Source: Pelobates cultripes
Taxonomy: Eukaryota; Chordata; Amphibia; Anura; Pelobatidae
NCBI GenBank assembly: GCA_933207985.1
Contig: OW240916.1
Coordinates: 82,062,102-82,126,101, forward strand
Direction: 5' to 3'
Length of the DNA: 64,000 bases
Positions 30,196 through 41,156 of this stretch are shown in pieces. The notes under the pieces are model-generated. The model saw only the letters and a program-made list of their open reading frames with translations. It was not told where the DNA came from and made no database searches. The stretch's first letter is position 1. The number at the start of each line of letters is the position of its first letter. The position numbers and the translations under genes were made by a program.

Positions 30196-32976
30196 CTAGT
30201 CCAGTATGAGTTGTTGAAATGTTGGAGTGATGGTGGCTGTGGGTGCTGCTGACGGGAGTGCTTGATGAAACTCCTGAAATTTAAAGCGAGACAAACTGTC
30301 AGCAGCTGTGTTGTATACACCTGGCACATGGAAACAACATAGGAAGAAATTATGACAAGCTGCCAACCAAGTGAGTTTCCTCAGAAATCTCATAATCGTA
30401 AGAGATTTGGAACGACCTTTGTTGATGATGTGACAGGTCGCCTGGTTGTCTGAGTAACAACGCACTGGCGTATTAGCCCATAAATGACCCCACGCTACGG
30501 CAGCCGCCACTATGGGGTAGATCTCAAAAAGAGCTGAGGTAGTGGAAAAACCTTCCAAATCCAGAACTGCTGAAGGCCAGCTGCCCCAAAGCCATTCGTT
30601 CCCAAAAATTGCTGCAAAACCAGTGGTAGATGCCGCATCTGACCAAATGGTAGGAGATGATTCAGTCAATTGAGGGAGGAACATACTTTTACCATTCCAA
30701 GTGGTTAAAAACCTCTTCCACATGTTTAGATCTGCCGTAGCTTGGGCATCTAAGGACAACCTGTGCGTGTCATGTAGAAAAAGTGGGAAAAGATGCAATA
30801 GTCGTGAAATAAAGGAGCGGCCTTGAGGTATGATGCGCATTGCAAAATTTAGTGACCCCAGCAGGGACTGTAGTTCTTTGCGGTTGCAAGTGCCGAGCTG
30901 TAGGTAGTTGTTTATGTAAGTGAGAATATTGTCTATCTTTTCGTAAGGTAGGCTTGCTTGCATTGTGGCAGAGTCTAACTGGATACCCAGAAAAGTGATA
31001 ACCGTGTCTGGCCCTTCTGTTTTCTTTGGGGAGATGGGTACACCTAGTTGCTCAAACAGCTTAGTGGTAGCTTTGAGGCTAGTGGGAGGTGCAGTATTCT
31101 CCTCGACCAGTAGGAAATCGTCCAAGTAATGTAATACTGTAGGGCATCCGGCTATGTTCAATAGTAACCAGCATAGTGCTTCGGCAAATGTGTCGAAAAT
31201 AGCTGGGCTACTTTTGGACCCAAAAGTTAACCGGGAGAAAAAATAGTAGTTCTCGGACCACTTGATGCCATGCAGGTGCCACAGTGTGGGGTGGATAGGG
31301 AGTAATTTGAAGGCGTTAGTAATGTCGGTCTTACTGAGCCAGGCTCCCACCCCTGCTTGTATGATGGCTGTAATGGCGTGATCTATGGTGGTGTATTGCA
31401 GAGAGAATTCCTCAGAGGGTATGAGGGAATTAAGACTGGGGTTGGCCGATGAGTGGGGAGCCGATAAGTCAATGATGAGTCTCTGTTTTTGGGAAGATTT
31501 CCCTGTGACAATACCAATAGGGTTGGTGCGCCATTCTGTGAATGGGGGAGTTCTAAAAGGCCCCAATACAAAGCCCTCCTCCACTTCTTGGTTTATGAGG
31601 GTGTCAACCACTGTGGGGTTGTGTTGGGCGGATTGTAGGTTTGGGCATTCCAGAGTGCCAGCTGGTATGTGTAGGATACCTGTGTGGAAGCCTTCTGTTA
31701 AACCAGAAATAAGAAAATCTACCAGGTGTCTAGATGGGTGCTGAGACATCAATGCTGTGAATACTGGCATATTAATGGACGTAAGGTAAGGCTTAGAATA
31801 CATTTTATTTGGACACATGGTCTTAGCATGTGCCCTAAAACATTTTGAACAGACATGCAATAGTCTACATCCACTGTAATTACAAGACCCAACATTGAAA
31901 TTATTACATATCTGGGACTTGCCCAGAAACTTGATTGGGCGTCCCAATTTGTCTTTGGATAGTTTCCCTGGATCCCCAGAGGAACTAGTTCCTTGTGTGG
32001 AGGCATGTCCGTCTGCCGTGTTGGGACAAAAATTAGTAGTATGGGCTGTGGAGGAGCAGTATGCACAAGCTGGTGTTCTTAGACCTGCAAAGTGTCTGCA
32101 GAATAAGACGGTATCAATCCTTCCCCAGTTGGATCGTGTACCGTACTGGGAGAAGGCTCCAGCCACTTTTGCAGAAAAAGACCTATGGTAGTCATAGAAT
32201 GCTGAACCACCATATTTGTTGCCCAGGTCTACCAGCTTGTGCATATAGAGATCAAACTCCTCTCTTCTGTTGGGATAAACCGCACAGACGACATCCCTGT
32301 AAATACCAAACGCTAGTACAAATTCAGGGATAGTCAGTTTCCTGTTCAGGCGGGCATCCCTAGATCTGACAATAACAGAAACATCATCATAAGCATACGT
32401 CTTATGTTCCACAATGTCCTGGGAGGCAATCAACAGGGAAGCCAGGTTGACGTCTTTACCTTCCAGGATATCCCTTTTGATATGCTCAGGTATCATGTGG
32501 GCCGGGCTAACTTCCTGGTCATCCAGGGGGCTGGCTGGAGCGACTAATGGCAAGGCTGGTGTTTGTACCGCAGCCGCGGGTGGCCCTGCTAGAGTGAGGG
32601 CCGTGGTGACCGACTCAAGTTTCTCCAGCCTGGAGTTGACCTTGCCCATGGATGCCATGAGTGAGGATAACATGGCCTGTATGTCCCCTGGGTTGGACTG
32701 GCTAGATCCTTCCCCGGCTTCCATGTTATTGGTTGATGTGCGTAGCAGTTTGAAAAGTTCTGCCTTCCTTGCTGTAGCGGGGTAGGGGATTTGTCGTCTC
32801 CTTAATTCCGTGGTTATGCGCGGGATTGTCCAGGATCTAATTGATGCTGGACTAGCTAGCTCTCCTCCTTGTGTGGGAGTGACAGCTCTAGCCGGGGTGC
32901 TAGGCAGGGAGAAATCCTCTACCCCTTCCTGAGACATACTATAAATAAAACAATAATTAGTATATAGAACCACCAA
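30196..32976 (-). CDS. Gag-RT-RNase H polyprotein of the Ngaro-like element
   Basis: 926 codons, open throughout. The likely start is the second ATG at 32937 (MSQEGVED), since the first 13 residues are hydrophobic and lie across a possible splice acceptor. A SAP-like segment is at about 48-78. Zinc knuckle CAYC...H...C is at 304-317, and a Cys/His-rich block is at 357-388 (CSKCFRAHAKTMCP). Reverse transcriptase spans about 470-700 with KTDITNAF (Asp 551) and YLDD at 617-620. RNase H has D780, E818, D843 and D893. It copies the element RNA into DNA. No methyltransferase is seen. Confidence 0.93.
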   Translation of the reverse strand: MVVLYTNYCFIYSMSQEGVEDFSLPSTPARAVTPTQGGELASPASIRSWTIPRITTELRRRQIPYPATARKAELFKLLRTSTNNMEAGEGSSQSNPGDIQAMLSSLMASMGKVNSRLEKLESVTTALTLAGPPAAAVQTPALPLVAPASPLDDQEVSPAHMIPEHIKRDILEGKDVNLASLLIASQDIVEHKTYAYDDVSVIVRSRDARLNRKLTIPEFVLAFGIYRDVVCAVYPNRREEFDLYMHKLVDLGNKYGGSAFYDYHRSFSAKVAGAFSQYGTRSNWGRIDTVLFCRHFAGLRTPACAYCSSTAHTTNFCPNTADGHASTQGTSSSGDPGKLSKDKLGRPIKFLGKSQICNNFNVGSCNYSGCRLLHVCSKCFRAHAKTMCPNKMYSKPYLTSINMPVFTALMSQHPSRHLVDFLISGLTEGFHTGILHIPAGTLECPNLQSAQHNPTVVDTLINQEVEEGFVLGPFRTPPFTEWRTNPIGIVTGKSSQKQRLIIDLSAPHSSANPSLNSLIPSEEFSLQYTTIDHAITAIIQAGVGAWLSKTDITNAFKLLPIHPTLWHLHGIKWSENYYFFSRLTFGSKSSPAIFDTFAEALCWLLLNIAGCPTVLHYLDDFLLVEENTAPPTSLKATTKLFEQLGVPISPKKTEGPDTVITFLGIQLDSATMQASLPYEKIDNILTYINNYLQLGTCNRKELQSLLGSLNFAMRIIPQGRSFISRLLHLFPLFLHDTHRLSLDAQATADLNMWKRFLTTWNGKSMFLPQLTESSPTIWSDAASTTGFAAIFGNEWLWGSWPSAVLDLEGFSTTSALFEIYPIVAAAVAWGHLWANTPVRCYSDNQATCHIINKGRSKSLTIMRFLRKLTWLAACHNFFLCCFHVPGVYNTAADSLSRFKFQEFHQALPSAAPTATITPTFQQLILD

Positions 32977-34717
32977 ATTGTACTGGCAGGCTAGCTAGGC
33001 CGGATGGCGAAAGTATTATGCTTGTTTGGTGACAGGTGAGGCCCTACTAATTGCCAAGCGGCTTGAGAGGCTCTATCTATGCGTTGGCGCGAGGGGTTAT
33101 TGAGGCCACTTGACGTAGTGGCAGGAGTTTTAGGCCTCTCGGTGACTGTACGACAGAAAACAGGGGAAGGGAGTGACAGGTGAGGCCCTCTCTTTGCAAC
33201 ATGCGAGGCGGCTAGCTAACGTGTGGCCCGATGGGTGTTTGCCTCCGAAACGTTTGAGGCGGGGTGTTGGCCTCGCGGGACCACTAACTAATGGCGACAG
33301 CCAAGATGGGGTAAATACCTATTGGGAATCCTGTGACCCTATTGCCAGTACTCTAAACTAGGGGGATGAAATGAAATGTATGGTAGAATACCATATGAGC
33401 AGGTGTACGTACCTGGTAGTATGATAAATCACAGGAATAAACCGTGTGGAGCAATTATATAAGCTCGACAGCCTAAAAATGGGTAAAAGAGAGTAGTACG
33501 ATGAGTGTGGGGTGTAAAAAGAACCAGACTTATAGTCTGTAGCAGTAATGTATAAAATTATGTTGATACCATGGGAATAGCTATGAGTGGCTCAGAAATG
33601 TTTGCATGCTTGAATAAGACATCTGAGGGAGGCCGTGGCCTATGTACAAACAATCTATGTGTTACGTGATAATGGTGTGTAAAGGAAAACATGAAACGTA
33701 GGTTATATACATATGTATATGACTGTGTAGGGGACGTATGATTGGTTGGATCAGTACGTGTGATTCAACCCGAGTATGCATGCAAAAGGATTTAAGCCTT
33801 ATGTGTCATCGTCATGACAGAGAAATGAGGCCTGTAATGTAGGCTGAGTAAATTGAAATGAAATGGATAGTTATAAAACTCCTGGCGTGGGAGTTCAATG
33901 ATCTGTACCGAAATGTAACTGGTTTTATAGAAAGGGACATGGATGAGGTCATGGCCTAATTAACACAGCGTTATGTATGATATGTAGCAGAAAGACCAAA
34001 GGCAGGGATACCCCAAAATGATTTAACATGATGTAAAGTGATGTATATCTATATGATATGTATGTATAGCAAAGACGTATCAACCCGAGAATTATTGCTT
34101 AAATGAACCTATCCTTGTATATGTTGTATAAATAACCCAGAAATGAGGCTTGTAACATAGGCTGAGTCCATTCGTATAAATGGATAAGTAATGCAGACAC
34201 CTGAAAGCGTGGGAGTCAAATGGTATACACAGAGAAGTGGACTTGATTTGTGGACGTAATACAATACTGACCATTGTTAAAAGTAATCAACAATAATCTA
34301 TTTAAGCAAGCAATACTTTAATCGAATGTTATATACACATGAAATGGTGAATATAATTCATGAAAGGATTATACGTGAACACACAGAACAGCCGAAAGCA
34401 AATGTGAGGGGAACACAGAAGTTAGAATAGTTTAACCGTATGATTTATGCGAACCAAAGCGTGTATGAGCGTATGTAAAATTTGCCGAACGGCAAAACAA
34501 CCGAATGAACATTCGTTTAAATAACATGAATAGGATATGCGAAATGACTATTGAACGATTTAAAACATGTTCAGCCGAATGACCGTACGAAATGAAAAGC
34601 CCGCGAATGGCTTGAAAACATTCGTGTCATAACCAGGGAAAAGCCGTAAAGCGAGGACCCGTGCTGTACCGTACGCCGTGGGAACCAGTCCTGGCGTGAC
34701 AGGAAGGTCTGACTTAC
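32939..34717 (-). other. Possible intron in the leader of the YR element
   Basis: On the minus strand a donor ACC|GTAAGT lies at 34717-34712, about 270 bases from the element's 5' end. An acceptor TACTAAT-(TATTGTTTTATTT)-ATAG ends at 32939, one base before the ATG at 32937. The 1.8 kb between has no ORF. Splicing would bring repeat B close to the gag start. Inferred from splice-site resemblance only. Confidence 0.4.
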
Positions 34718-34879
34718 GGTTTAGGAGTCCCTGGGACGCGATCTACGACGGAGAATGGAGTCAGAAGAAGCTGGACGGGCGGAAAGGCCTGAACAGGATT
34801 CCTGGACACAGCTTAACGTGGTGAAACCTCCTGGATACTGAAACCAAGATGGCGTCTGAGAGAACCCGGAAGTGGATCC

Positions 34880-34990
34880 TCATTCAACGCTGACCTCGAA
34901 CGGTAAGGAGCCAGGCAAGGGGAGTGCCTTAAGTAGGCTAGGGGTAGAAAACCAGCACCTCCCACAAATGCAGGCAAATTGCCTTAATAC
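34880..34990. repeat. Split direct repeat B, outer copy (B2), element 5' end
   Basis: 111 bp identical to 23602-23712 except for one base (CTCGAACGG here, CTCAAACGG there). It ends TTGCCTTAATAC and is followed at once by the AT-rich host element. It marks the 5' end of the minus-strand retrotransposon. Confidence 0.9.
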
Positions 34991-35246
34991 ATATATATAT
35001 GTGTGTATATATATATGTATATATATATGTATATAATTTTTTAAAATTATTATTATTTATATATAGGTATATGTATAGTGGTGTATATTTATGTATATAG
35101 ATATATATAATATTTTGTTCTACATGTATTTTGATATCTATATATATATTAATTTTAAAATACAGTTAGAACGAAATTACACGTGTATATATATTTTATT
35201 TATTTTTTATTTGTTTTTTTTAACATATTTACATATTTATTTTTAT

Positions 35247-35290
<44 letters not shown>

Positions 35291-35495
35291 GAAAATTATA
35301 TATATATTTAATCAATATAATTGTATGTGTATTTTGATATTAACATATATAATTATGTATATATTAATATTAAAATACACTTAGTGTATGTGTATCTGTG
35401 TATATGTGTGTATATATACTTAGATCATATATATATAATAAATATATATATGATCTAAGTATATATTATTTAATTTTACACTGTTCATGGCTATG
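34991..35495. repeat. AT-rich middle of the host element
   Basis: Aligns with 43720-44085 (GTTCTACATGTATTTTGATA versus GTTCTACGTGTATTTTTATA, and ACAGTTAGAACGAAAT in both). It contains TA runs and the inverted TTAGATCATATATAT / ATATATATGATCTAAG near 35420-35460. No genes. Confidence 0.75.
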
Positions 35496-35499
35496 CCGT

Positions 35500-35706
35500 C
35501 CATGTGATCGCGAGGTCCTCGCAAGGACCTCACGATCACATGGCCCAGGGGGGCGGAAGAGGATGGAGGGGGACTCCCTGAGCTCCCAGGTAAGTCCCCA
35601 TACCGGGTAAGTACATAAGATCGCAGGGCGTTCTATGCCGCCCTGCGGTGTTTAGAGCCATCAAAATAGGGACGGCATAGAACGCCCTGCGGTCTTAAGG
35701 GGTTAA
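35500..35706. repeat. Right-end hairpins and terminus of the host element
   Basis: Hairpin 1: CCATGTGATCGCGAGGTCCT at 35500-35519 pairs with 35524-35543 (one mismatch, 4-base loop). Hairpin 2: CGCAGGGCGTTCTATGCCG near 35632 pairs with CGGCATAGAACGCCCTGCG near 35673. The terminal inverted repeat follows and ends GGGGTTAA at 35706. Confidence 0.85.
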
Positions 35707-35739
35707 TATCAGGGTTTAATATAGAACATACAGCCACAC

Positions 35740-37935
35740 TGCTGGACTGTGTAATCTATTAATTATCACTCCATAAACAATATATCATATCAACCCAGTG
35801 ATAAACACTATAAACTCAATATAACCTTAATAATAAACTATATATTAATTATACATATCACTCCATAAACAACATACCATATAAACCGAGTGATAAACAC
35901 TATAAACTCAATATAACCCCAGTAATAAACATAGATTAATTATAACCTCAGTAAAAAACAATATAAACCCAGTAATAAACAATATAACCTCAGTAATAAA
36001 CAATATAAACCCAGTAATAAACAATATAACCTCAGTAATAAACAATATAAACCCAGTAATAAACAATATAACCTCAGTAATAAACAATATGAACCCAGTA
36101 ATAAACAATATAACCTCAGTAATAAACAATATAAACCCAGTAATAAACAATATAACCTCAGTAATAAACAATATAAACCCAGTAATAAACAATATAACCT
36201 CAGTAATAAACAATATGAACCCAGTAATAAACAATATAACCTCAGTAATAAACAATATAAACCCAGTAATAAACAATATAACCTCAGTAATAAACAATAT
36301 AACCTCAGTAATAAACAATATGAACCCAGTAATAAACAATATAAACCCAGTAATAAACAATATAACCTCAGTAATAAACAATATAAACCCAGTAATAAAC
36401 AATATAACCCAGTAATAAACAATATAAACCCAGTAATAAACAATATAACCTCAGTAATAAACAATATGAACCCAGTAATAAACAATATAACCTCAGTAAT
36501 AAACAATATGAACCCAGTAATAAACAATATAACCTCAGTAATAAACAATATGAACCCAGTAATAAACAATATAACCTCAGTAATAAATAATATAAACCCA
36601 GTAATAAACAATATAAACCCAGTAATAAACATATATTAATTATAACCTCAGTAATAAACAATATAAACCCAGTAATAAACAATATAAACCCAGTAATAAA
36701 CATATATTAATTATAACCTCAGTAATAAACAATATAAACCCAGTAATAAACAATATAACCTCAGTAATAAACAATATGAACCCAGTAATAAACAATATAA
36801 ACCCAGTAATTAACCATATAACCTCAGTAATAAACAATATAAACCCAGTAATAAACAATATAACCTCAGTAATAAACAATATAAACCCAGTAATAAACAA
36901 TATAACCTCAGTAATAAATAATATAAACCCAGTAATAAACAATATAAACCCAGTAATAAACAATATGAACCCAGTAATAAACAATATAAACCCAGTAATA
37001 AACAATATAACCTCAGTAATAAACAATATGAACCCAGTAATAAACAATATAAACCCAGTAATAAACAATATAACCTCAATAATAAACATTATAACCTCAG
37101 TAATAAACAATATGAACCCAGTAATAAACAATATAAACCCAGTAATAAACAATATAACCTCAGTAATAAACAATATAAACCCAGTAATAAACATATATTA
37201 ATTATAACCTCAGTAATAAACAATATAAACCCAGTAATAAACAATATAACCTCAGTAATAAACATATATTAATTATAACCTCAGTAATAAACCATATAAA
37301 TCAGTAATAAACATATATTAATTATAACCTCAGTAATAAACAATATAAACCCAGTAATAAACAATATAACCTCAGTAATAAACAATATAAACCCAGTAAT
37401 AAACATATATTAATTATAACCCAGTAATAAACAATATAAACCCAGTAATAAACATATATTAATTATAACCCAGTAATAAACAATATAAACCCAGTAATAA
37501 ACATATATTAATTATAACCCAGTAATAAACTATATAAACCCAGTAATAAACAATATAACCTCAGTAATAAACAATATAAACCCAGTAATAAACAATATAA
37601 ACCCAGTAATAAACATATATTAATTATAACCCAGTAATAAACAATATAAACCCAGTAATAAACAATATAACCTCAGTAATAAACAATATAAACCCAGTAA
37701 TAAACAATATAAACCCAGTAAAAAACAATATAACCTCAGTAATAAACAATATAAACCCAGTAATAAACAATAAAACCTCAGTAATAAACAATATAAACCC
37801 AGTAATAAACAATAAAACCTCAGTGATAAACAATATAAATCCAGTTATAAACATATATTAATTATAACCCAGTAATAAACAATATAAACCCAGTAATAAA
37901 CAATATATTAACTATAACCTCAGTGATAAACAATA
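35740..37935. repeat. 21-bp minisatellite, about 100 units
   Basis: Units AATAAACAATATAACCTCAGT and AATAAACAATATAAACCCAGT (21 bases) mostly alternate, giving a 42-bp higher-order period. A longer variant with CATATATTAATTATAACC appears at intervals, more often to the right. Because 21 is divisible by three, long open frames occur on both strands (repetitive Phe/Ile/Leu or Asn/Ile/Val peptides); these are artefacts. Confidence 0.97.
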
Positions 37936-38575
37936 TAACCCCAACTTTTCAGAAACAACCAATCAGTAAAGAGAACACTAGAACAAAACTCTCAGGCAGA
38001 CCTCCCCACTTCCCCTTTCTTTGCTGCTGCCTCCAGCTGAGCACTCCGCAACTCAGAGAGCGTGCCTGCTCTGGTTTTTGCTTGGCTTATTTTATCCATC
38101 TGTTATATAAATATAGATTAGATGTCTATTGAATAAACAATAGTAGTTGCAGGACTCTGTGGAAATGGTGGAAATGTATTTACAGTTTGCAACAATATTC
38201 ATAAAAAATTCTTGCTTGGCAACAATGTTTAAAAGAGATAGTTTGTATCAGCCCGTTGTTCCTATTCTTCCCATATAAGGGCAAGAGGAATACACGGTAG
38301 CTGAATAGTTAATCTAGTAAAGGTTGTAGATTGTATATATAAATAGAAACCAATACATATAAGGATCAATAGAATAACTAAATAGTGATCCCACTGTGGT
38401 AAAAATACAGAGAACTATGTCTTTTAAATAGTGTAGCTGACAGATAGCTTTTATCAAAAGTATAATTTTATTAGCATAAACTGACATATACACCAATAGA
38501 ATAAATGACTAAAAAAGGTTCCCCAATTATGGAGAGCAGTGGATGCTCATTGTACAGTCTGAGGCTCCAAAATGT
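37936..38575. other. Unassigned sequence after the minisatellite
   Basis: A short GC-richer part (38010-38070) is followed by AT-rich DNA. No gene, element terminus or RNA recognised. Confidence 0.4.
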
Positions 38576-39199
38576 TTGTACCGGAGGAGCAGGGGTTAAT
38601 CCAAGGGCTCTGCGCTGGGAACAAAGATTCAGCATACAAAGTCACAGGAACACAGCATAATCCACCTCCCCAAGGACTAGACGACACATAGTCTGGGAGT
38701 CAACTGACAGCTTTATTCACAGGTCTGCTTTTATGCATTTCTCCCATGCAAGGGAGGCAACTTTCATAATTAGTACAGTAGCCAATTGTAACCCGGTCAC
38801 CTCCCCTCCCTCTCCTCCCCTTAGATTAGCACTGAAACAGATTAATGGGGACAGGGTTTTCCCCACTTTATGGATGTCCCCTAAATACAGGGGGTACAGG
38901 GACAAATAAGGGGTCCCCTGATAGGTCTGATCTGGGTGAGCAACATACTTGAAATTCACCCAGATCGGACCAGGGGTTCGGGAGTTACAGACTGTTGAAG
39001 ATTTGACCGACCGCAGGGACTCAGTAGCCGAAAACAGTTCCATGAATTCTGGCCCTGCGGTCGGTCTATTTTAGTGAATCACAAATACCGAACAGTTAGC
39101 CATCCATGCGATTGCTACCATTCGTAGGATTCCCCTCGTTTAGGGGAATCTATCTACCGAACGCCGGGGCGTTCGTGGGTTGGATTCGTATTGTCGGAG
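38576..39199 (-). mobile_element. LTR-like sequence, minus strand, copy 1
   Basis: On the complement: GCATAAAAGCAG (TATA type), then GTGAATAAAGCTG (polyadenylation type), then GACTCCCAGACTATGTGTCGTCTAG, ending near TCCGGTACA. The same order occurs in the next copy, so this is the promoter/polyadenylation end of an LTR. Outer ends are uncertain and no target duplication was found. Confidence 0.5.
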
Positions 39200-40446
39200 T
39201 GTAGCGGAGCAGTAGTATTATCCACGGTATCTCCGCTGGTAGACAGAAACAAACAGGCACAAAGCAGGTAAAATCCAGGTAGCGTAGTTACAATCCCTTC
39301 CTCCCAAGAACTAGACGACACATAGCTTGGCGGTCAACTGAGGTTTAATGGCAGGTCACAGTATTTATGGGATTCCCCATGCAAGGGGTTTCCCTACTGA
39401 CATTTCAGGGGTTGTACAGTAGGGGACTACATGGGGAACTGCCCAACACACACAATTTTCCCATCATACACTGCTGGATGAGAGGGATACTCCCACTGGA
39501 ATATACCGTTAATGGGATTATCCCTCCGTGCAGCAGAACTCACTTTTTACATTAAAATACATAACTTTCACATTATTCATTAGTTCTACACGAACGGACG
39601 TTCGGTAGGTAGCTGGAGGCTGAGCGCATCGTTCGTGAGTTTACCGCTCAGCTCCCAGTCTAACTAACCGAACGCCGTATGAAATACACATAATTTAAAA
39701 TTTTAATTTTAAAAATACAGATTATCGTAAGGGGAATGAACTACCGAACGGCCGAGGGTCCGAATGGCCTGGAAGTCCAGCGGTGTTTGTGCCGTCGAGT
39801 AGCCGTTTTTAGTTCCAGGCGCTCGACGACAAAACACCGCTGGGCTAACAAAAGAAACAAGATGGCCGACTGCCGCGTGGTCGGTATTCGAACGATGGCC
39901 ACCTAGAAACACTCTTAATTACTGATTGCAACATTGTTGCAATCGGTTAATTGGTGCCACACGACCCCCTGTGTGTGGTCGTGTGTTCGGTAGGTTATTC
40001 GTTTCACGAACAGGGTTTTAACTCCCCGTTCGTGAAACTTCATTAGAAATGTTGGGGTTTTCCTACCGCCAGCATACGAATGCCCTCATTCGCCTAAAAT
40101 ACAAATAGCATTGGTTTCTTACGATTTAGCAGCCATACATACATCTTTATACATAGTCTTTGGTGGCTAGTTTTGCAACACGGAGCATGCTGGAGGTCTT
40201 AGCGGTGCTTGGTTAGTCGAATGCCCGGTTTGAGTTCCAGGAGTTCGACAACCAAGTACCGCTGTTCGTGCGTAAGATGGCCGCCGCCACGTGTTCGGTA
40301 GGCGAAATGGCGGCCACACATACAGGTACTTAATTCCCTTCGCAACAATGTATCACTCCGTTAATGGGAAACACACGACCACCCCGGGGTGGTCTCCCGT
40401 TGGGTAGTTTCAGACATTCGAATAAAAACATTACAATAACATGACA
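39200..40446 (-). mobile_element. LTR-like sequence, minus strand, copy 2
   Basis: On the complement it starts TGTCATGTTATTG (40446) and ends CTCCGCTACA (39200), the TG...CA form of an LTR. It contains CCCATAAATACTG and CCATTAAACC as promoter and polyadenylation candidates, then AGCTATGTGTCGTCTAG as in copy 1. Its U3-like part has ACACCGC...GCGGTGT inverted motifs shared with the LTR at 48030. Flanks do not show a clear duplication. Confidence 0.5.
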
Positions 40447-40595
40447 GTCCATTCGTGTGGTTATTCCCTTGGTGAACTGCACCTATTCACACAGAATAAT
40501 TAGTCCAAGTGGCAGGGTTTGCCACAATGTTGTAATAATCTCTCTCACCAGCCGGATGAAATCGAATATGGACTTCCTCGTGCTGTGTAGAAACT

Positions 40596-40683
40596 GTCTG
40601 TCAGCCGCATGCGTTCCACTGCGGCTCTGGATGCGTTCCAGAACACATCCAGAGCCGCAGTGGAACGCACGCGGCTGACAGAC
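40596..40683. repeat. Palindrome of about 43-bp arms
   Basis: GTCTGTCAGCCGC(A)TGCGTTCC... pairs with ...GGAACGCACGCGGCTGACAGAC around a centre near 40640, with very few mismatches. It can form a strong hairpin or cruciform. Confidence 0.9.
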
Positions 40684-40689
40684 GGTCCT

Positions 40690-41156
40690 CCAAGAAGACA
40701 GGTCCCGGCTGGTGCGGCGTTCTAAGGGACTCCGGCGCTGCGGTCCCATTCTTACTTTTAAAGGACGCACTGCCCACATTAAAGATGGCATGCGTGTGAC
40801 GTCACGTTATCGACGCACATGCACGTTTTGGGGTCAAAGGCCATGTACTAACCAATCACAGCACTGAGAGGCATATTTAAACCCTGTAATGCCTGTTGTC
40901 AGTGCCGTGTCGTGGTTTCCACTTGTGGTTGTCAGAGAGCGCGTTCTTGGTATATTTTTCTGGTTATTGACGTTGGCTATTGTTTTTGATTTTCCCTACT
41001 TCTGGTATCCTGACCCGTGGCTAGTTATTCGTATTGTCTCATTCTGTGTCCCTGACCTTGGCTTGTTATTTTGAGCATCCTCTTTTATGTTAAGTCCGGC
41101 CATTCTAAGGTCCGTTATACTTTGTGTTAATATAGTTCAGGGTGTTGGGTCACATA
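40690..41156 (+). mobile_element. Decayed gypsy-like LTR
   Basis: Contains CATATTTAAACCC (TATA type), GTGCCGTGTCGTGGTTTCC (compare GCCCTGTCGTGGTTCTAGC in the intact gypsy LTR) and GTCCGGCCATTCTAAGGTCC, which is identical to the intact LTR. It is thus a relative of the gypsy element at 24643. The left end is unclear. Confidence 0.55.

Larger units (their letters stand above)
23420..34990 (-). mobile_element. Ngaro-like tyrosine-recombinase retrotransposon
   Basis: Reads on the minus strand as repeat B, leader, gag-RT-RNase H, tyrosine recombinase, then repeats A-B-A. Repeat A is 124 bp (23420-23543 and 23713-23836, one mismatch). Repeat B is 111 bp (23602-23712 and 34880-34990, one mismatch). 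This split-direct-repeat layout, the lack of a methyltransferase and the recombinase downstream of RNase H fit the Ngaro/PAT side of the DIRS order rather than DIRS1 itself. Without the gypsy insertion it is about 6.2 kb. Such elements integrate as DNA circles by recombinase, without target duplication. Confidence 0.85.
18089..35706. mobile_element. TTAA-bounded host element, 17.6 kb nest
   Basis: Left end TTAACCCCTTAAGACCGCAG and right end CTGCGGTCTTAAGGGGTTAA are perfect 20-base inverted repeats. Its own sequence is left in pieces (18089-18375, 21464-22010, 22935-23419, 34991-35706) between later insertions. Other copies at 660-1608 and 42541-44088 confirm the order of the pieces. It has a large internal palindrome, AT-rich middle parts and hairpins near the right end, and no transposase. 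TTAA ends fit piggyBac- or Kolobok-type elements, but the superfamily is not established. Confidence 0.75.

Noticed and set aside
23420..34990. DIRS1-type element with inverted termini
   Set aside because: Terminal repeats are direct and split (A-B-A ... B), and no methyltransferase domain follows RNase H.
18089..35706. Firm assignment of the host element to piggyBac
   Set aside because: TTAA ends also fit Kolobok-type elements, and no transposase is present in any copy here.
35740..37935. Long open frames on both strands and a CRISPR-like regular repeat
   Set aside because: The 21-bp unit is a multiple of three, so stops are avoided mechanically. Units are contiguous without unique spacers, so this is a minisatellite.
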